The notes beneath the pieces were generated by a model. The model saw nothing but the letters and a program-made list of their open reading frames with translations. It did no database searches and had not been told where the DNA came from. A stretch of 64,000 nt of DNA from Salvator merianae (Eukaryota > Chordata > Lepidosauria > Squamata > Teiidae): contig QVOM02000023.1 of assembly GCA_003586115.2 (NCBI GenBank), forward strand, positions 9,155,083 through 9,219,082, written 5' to 3'. Positions 60,850 through 64,000 of the stretch are shown here, piece by piece (within the stretch, counting starts at the first letter, position 1; each line of letters begins with the position of its first letter). The position numbers were made by a program, and so were the translations under genes.

Positions 60850-61120
60850 TCATGAAATATACAATCAATCTTCATAGACAGCGCGGTCAGCAATACACTC
60901 AATGCTCAGCTGACAGCTGACAGCTTGAAGGCAGAATATGGACTTTCAGGAAAGTCTTCAAACATCAAGCAGCACGCTGAATTAGAGCTGCTGCCGAAGA
61001 TTTATGGTTGAAATGCATTTATCCAGTTACATAAATATCACTGCTTCCCTTTCTCCCATTTATTAGTAATCAGTAATTAGTCTGAGGGGTGCAATTAAAG
61101 GTCATGGATACAGACACCTT
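60850..61120. promoter_or_regulatory. Candidate enhancer with tandem MEIS half-sites
   Basis: TGACAG occurs twice, 7 bases apart in start position (60911-60916 and 60918-60923), in CAGCTGACAGCTGACAGCTT. CAATCATCAA-type and TAAT words follow (ATTAGTAATCAGTAATTAG near 61063) plus AAAGGTCATGG, a nuclear-receptor half-site. It lies 1.5 kb from exon 2. The regulatory role is inferred. Confidence 0.45.
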
Positions 61121-61289
61121 CTAGTACCAGGCAGAAAATGCCTAACTTTTCTCCTCTCGGTTTCAAATGCAATAAAAAATGGTCTACAAGTAAGTTCTCT
61201 TTCTCTTCCCTCCCACCCACCCATGTAATTTAATTCAGCGCTTAGTTTGCCCATGAAGTCCTACAGTTATAACGACTCCATTTTTTAAA

Positions 61290-61600
61290 AAAAAAAAGTT
61301 TATCAGCTTCTTCAGAGCAGAATTCTTAGAGTATTTAAGGAGAAGGCTACTGCAGAAAATTGATTGTAGTGAACCTTTTGCTTTTTAAAGTTTTTGACTG
61401 GATGTTCGAACACTTCTGTTTGACTCCTACACCCAAGCCAAAAGACTTCTTTACATAGACCAACGGGCGCAAAATTGGCCAGGTTCTTGGATGCGCCATG
61501 CCGTTGACCAAAGTTTGCAAAGGTCGCAAGAAAAACAGCAAGCCGTTGAAGGTGGCAAATGACCCAGACACAATTTCTGAACGTTGGCTTGCAAATGTAA
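61290..61600. promoter_or_regulatory. Candidate conserved block near exon 2
   Basis: Repeat-free with retained CpGs (gaccaacgggcgcaaaattg, gatgcgccatgccgttgacc, aaaggtcgcaagaaa) and AAAATTGATTGTAG, a PBX-like TGATTG word near 61360. Overlapping open frames occur on both strands but match no protein. Confidence 0.35.
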
Positions 61601-62674
<1,074 letters not shown>

Positions 62675-62887
62675 TCATTTGTAAAGGGAGTCCTCTGCAT
62701 TTTACTCTTCCCAATCCGATCTGGGTGCAGGGGCATTTAGTTAGGGACAAAGATTGGGTCATCCCAGCTGATGGGAGGGAAGGACCAAAGTGAAGTCTGG
62801 AAAGCAGCAACAGGAAAACGTCCAGGGATGAAGCAGCTCCTGGGTTAAGGGGGGAAGCGAGGATGCTGCTTGAACTCCAGCGCCAGA

Positions 62888-62928
62888 GGGGCAAACGGGG
62901 TGGGGGCTGGCAGGGGGTGGGGAAGGGG
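62888..62928 (+). repeat. G-quadruplex-type cluster in intron 1
   Basis: Six runs of four or five G with loops of 1-6 bases on the plus strand, which is the template strand for PBX3 transcription. Confidence 0.75.
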
Positions 62929-63794
62929 TCAGCTGTCATCAGGAGAAAACTGACTGACAAGAGAACACAGACAACCCCCAGCCCAGCAGAGCCCCTCCGC
63001 CACTCACAACTAGCGAAGCCCCCGAGAAGTTCTCCTGTTTGTTTTGGTTTTGTTTCCTTTCGAAGGACCAAGGGCCGTTTGGGGATTTGGTTTTGGGTTT
63101 GTTTGCTTGTTTGTTTGTACCCAGAAAACCTCAGGTGAACATTTCCTGCCATTTCTGCTGGGGCGCAGAGCACAGCACCGTTTGTCAAAGCTTTGCCATT
63201 CGCTCCATCCTCGCAGCCTTTATGAAGTGGAGGGGGGAGGGAGAGGCTTGCAGAGTTCAGCAACACGGTGCGATTTGTATTTTGTGCAATATACCGCGGC
63301 TCTTCCAACCTGGCTAACCCAACTAGGAGTATTTCCCCAGTCCTTTTCAAAAACCACCACCATCATCCTGACACACACACACCCCACACACACACAGAGT
63401 CCAACGTCACTTAGAAGCTGCAGACAGAAGTTCAGCCACTTATCCCAAAACGCAAAGCCTCCAAGTTCAAGCTAGCCTGGGATGGCAGGCCGGTTCTCAC
63501 CCCACCCCTGAAGGAGGACACCGCCATCTGAAGAAAGCAAAAGGTTCCAGGCAGGCAGGAGTACAATAAAAGAGAAGGGGTGGGGGGAAGGGTCTTTTCC
63601 CCACGTCTGTTGCTCTTCTCTCGCGTTTCTCTCCCTTATTCAGGGCCAACGCCAACTTTGCCTCTCTCGCCCTCGGCAGCTTTTCTCGCGCGCGTGTGCA
63701 ATTTCTCTCCCTCCTCTAGTACTGAGGGTTCCCTTAATTGCAAGAATATTTGGTCCCAGCAGGAGACAGCAAGGAGCGAAACAACAACAAAAAG

Positions 63795-63817
63795 ACACAC
63801 ACACACACACACACACA
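63795..63817. repeat. (CA)n microsatellite in intron 1
   Basis: An uninterrupted CA array of about 11 units. Confidence 0.95.
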
Positions 63818-63854
63818 GAGCGCAACACAAGCGCGCAGACGGATATAGATCCAA

Positions 63855-63885
<31 letters not shown>

Positions 63886-63904
63886 CACGCACGCACGCGA
63901 GAGC
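63855..63904. repeat. (CA)n and (CACG)n microsatellite beside the exon 1 donor
   Basis: A CA array at 63855-63880 is followed by CACGCACGCACGCGAGAGCG. It lies 47-96 bases downstream of the exon 1 donor in transcript terms. Confidence 0.9.
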
Positions 63905-63951
63905 GCACAAACGACATTGGGGTATTTTGGGGGGGTTTTAATGAGACCAAC

Positions 63952-64000
63952 TTTGCTTGCGCCTCATCCAAGCTCTGGTCCGTGATGGTCATGATCTGGT
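63952..64000 (-). CDS. PBX3: PBX3 exon 1, 3' end (partial; runs off the window)
   Basis: Read on the minus strand, the last 49 bases give two bases of a split codon (.AC), then QIMTITDQSLDEAQA, then two bases (AA) of a split lysine codon. This is the start of the PBC-A region of PBX TALE homeodomain proteins, the part that binds MEIS/PREP partners. PBX proteins are nuclear cofactors that bind DNA with HOX and MEIS proteins. From memory of the human paralogs, PBX3 has His before QIM and PBX1/PBX2 have Gln. The visible .AC fits a His codon (CAC) and excludes Gln (CAA/CAG). Alanine-lysine at the junction also fits PBX3, while PBX1 has Ala-Arg. The intron starts with GT at 63951-63950 (context AA|GTTGGT), a fair but not ideal donor. 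It is the only nearby GT that keeps the frame into exon 2. The start codon and the first ~50 residues lie beyond the window. Confidence 0.9.

Noticed and set aside
63636..63992. Minus-strand frame starting MTITDQ.. and continuing into Cys-Val repeats
   Set aside because: The first codons are PBX3 exon 1, but the frame reads past the donor at 63951 into CA microsatellites. It is not a Cys-rich protein.

Overview
The window is vertebrate genomic DNA, almost certainly from a squamate reptile (lizard or snake lineage). It is AT-rich and has no bacterial gene organisation. Its interspersed repeats are squamate-typical: several 5'-truncated CR1 LINE copies, a Bov-B (RTE) LINE end, tRNA-derived SINEs including a tandem pair with a Bov-B-like tail, and MITE-like elements with inverted termini. 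The only protein-coding sequence I can support is two small exons of a PBX/TALE homeobox gene on the minus strand, best matched to PBX3. The last 49 bases (63952-64000) are the 3' end of exon 1, and 62509-62582 is the complete 74-base exon 2. The two exons join in frame to give the conserved PBC-A peptide QIMTITDQSLDEAQAK followed by [24 protein letters not shown]. Layout by coordinate: 63952-64000 exon 1 end; 62583-63951 intron 1 (1.37 kb, with CA repeats, a G-rich G4 motif and a good branch point); 62509-62582 exon 2; 1-62508 the 5' part of a very large intron 2. Exon 3, which should encode the alanine-rich linker and the next part of the PBC domain, is not in the window, so intron 2 is longer than 62.5 kb. 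Intron 2 alternates between repeat-bearing DNA and stretches with the look of conserved non-coding enhancers. These are repeat-free, rich in TAAT/ATTA, POU-octamer, RFX X-box, MEIS (TGACAG) and PBX-HOX (TGATTAAT) words, and are sometimes CpG-containing. The main clusters are near 11.0-11.35 kb, 12.6-12.9 kb, 14.1-14.5 kb, 29.6-29.9 kb, 39.5-41.1 kb, 42.4-44.0 kb, 53.6-53.8 kb, 55.3-55.5 kb, 58.7-58.8 kb and 60.8-61.6 kb. A small intragenic CpG island sits at about 44.22-44.64 kb, next to one of them. No alignment was possible, so all enhancer calls are hypotheses from composition and motifs. There is no operon, phage, CRISPR array or novel coding system here. The most interesting content is the candidate regulatory landscape inside the second intron of a developmental homeobox gene, followed by readable nested transposon history.
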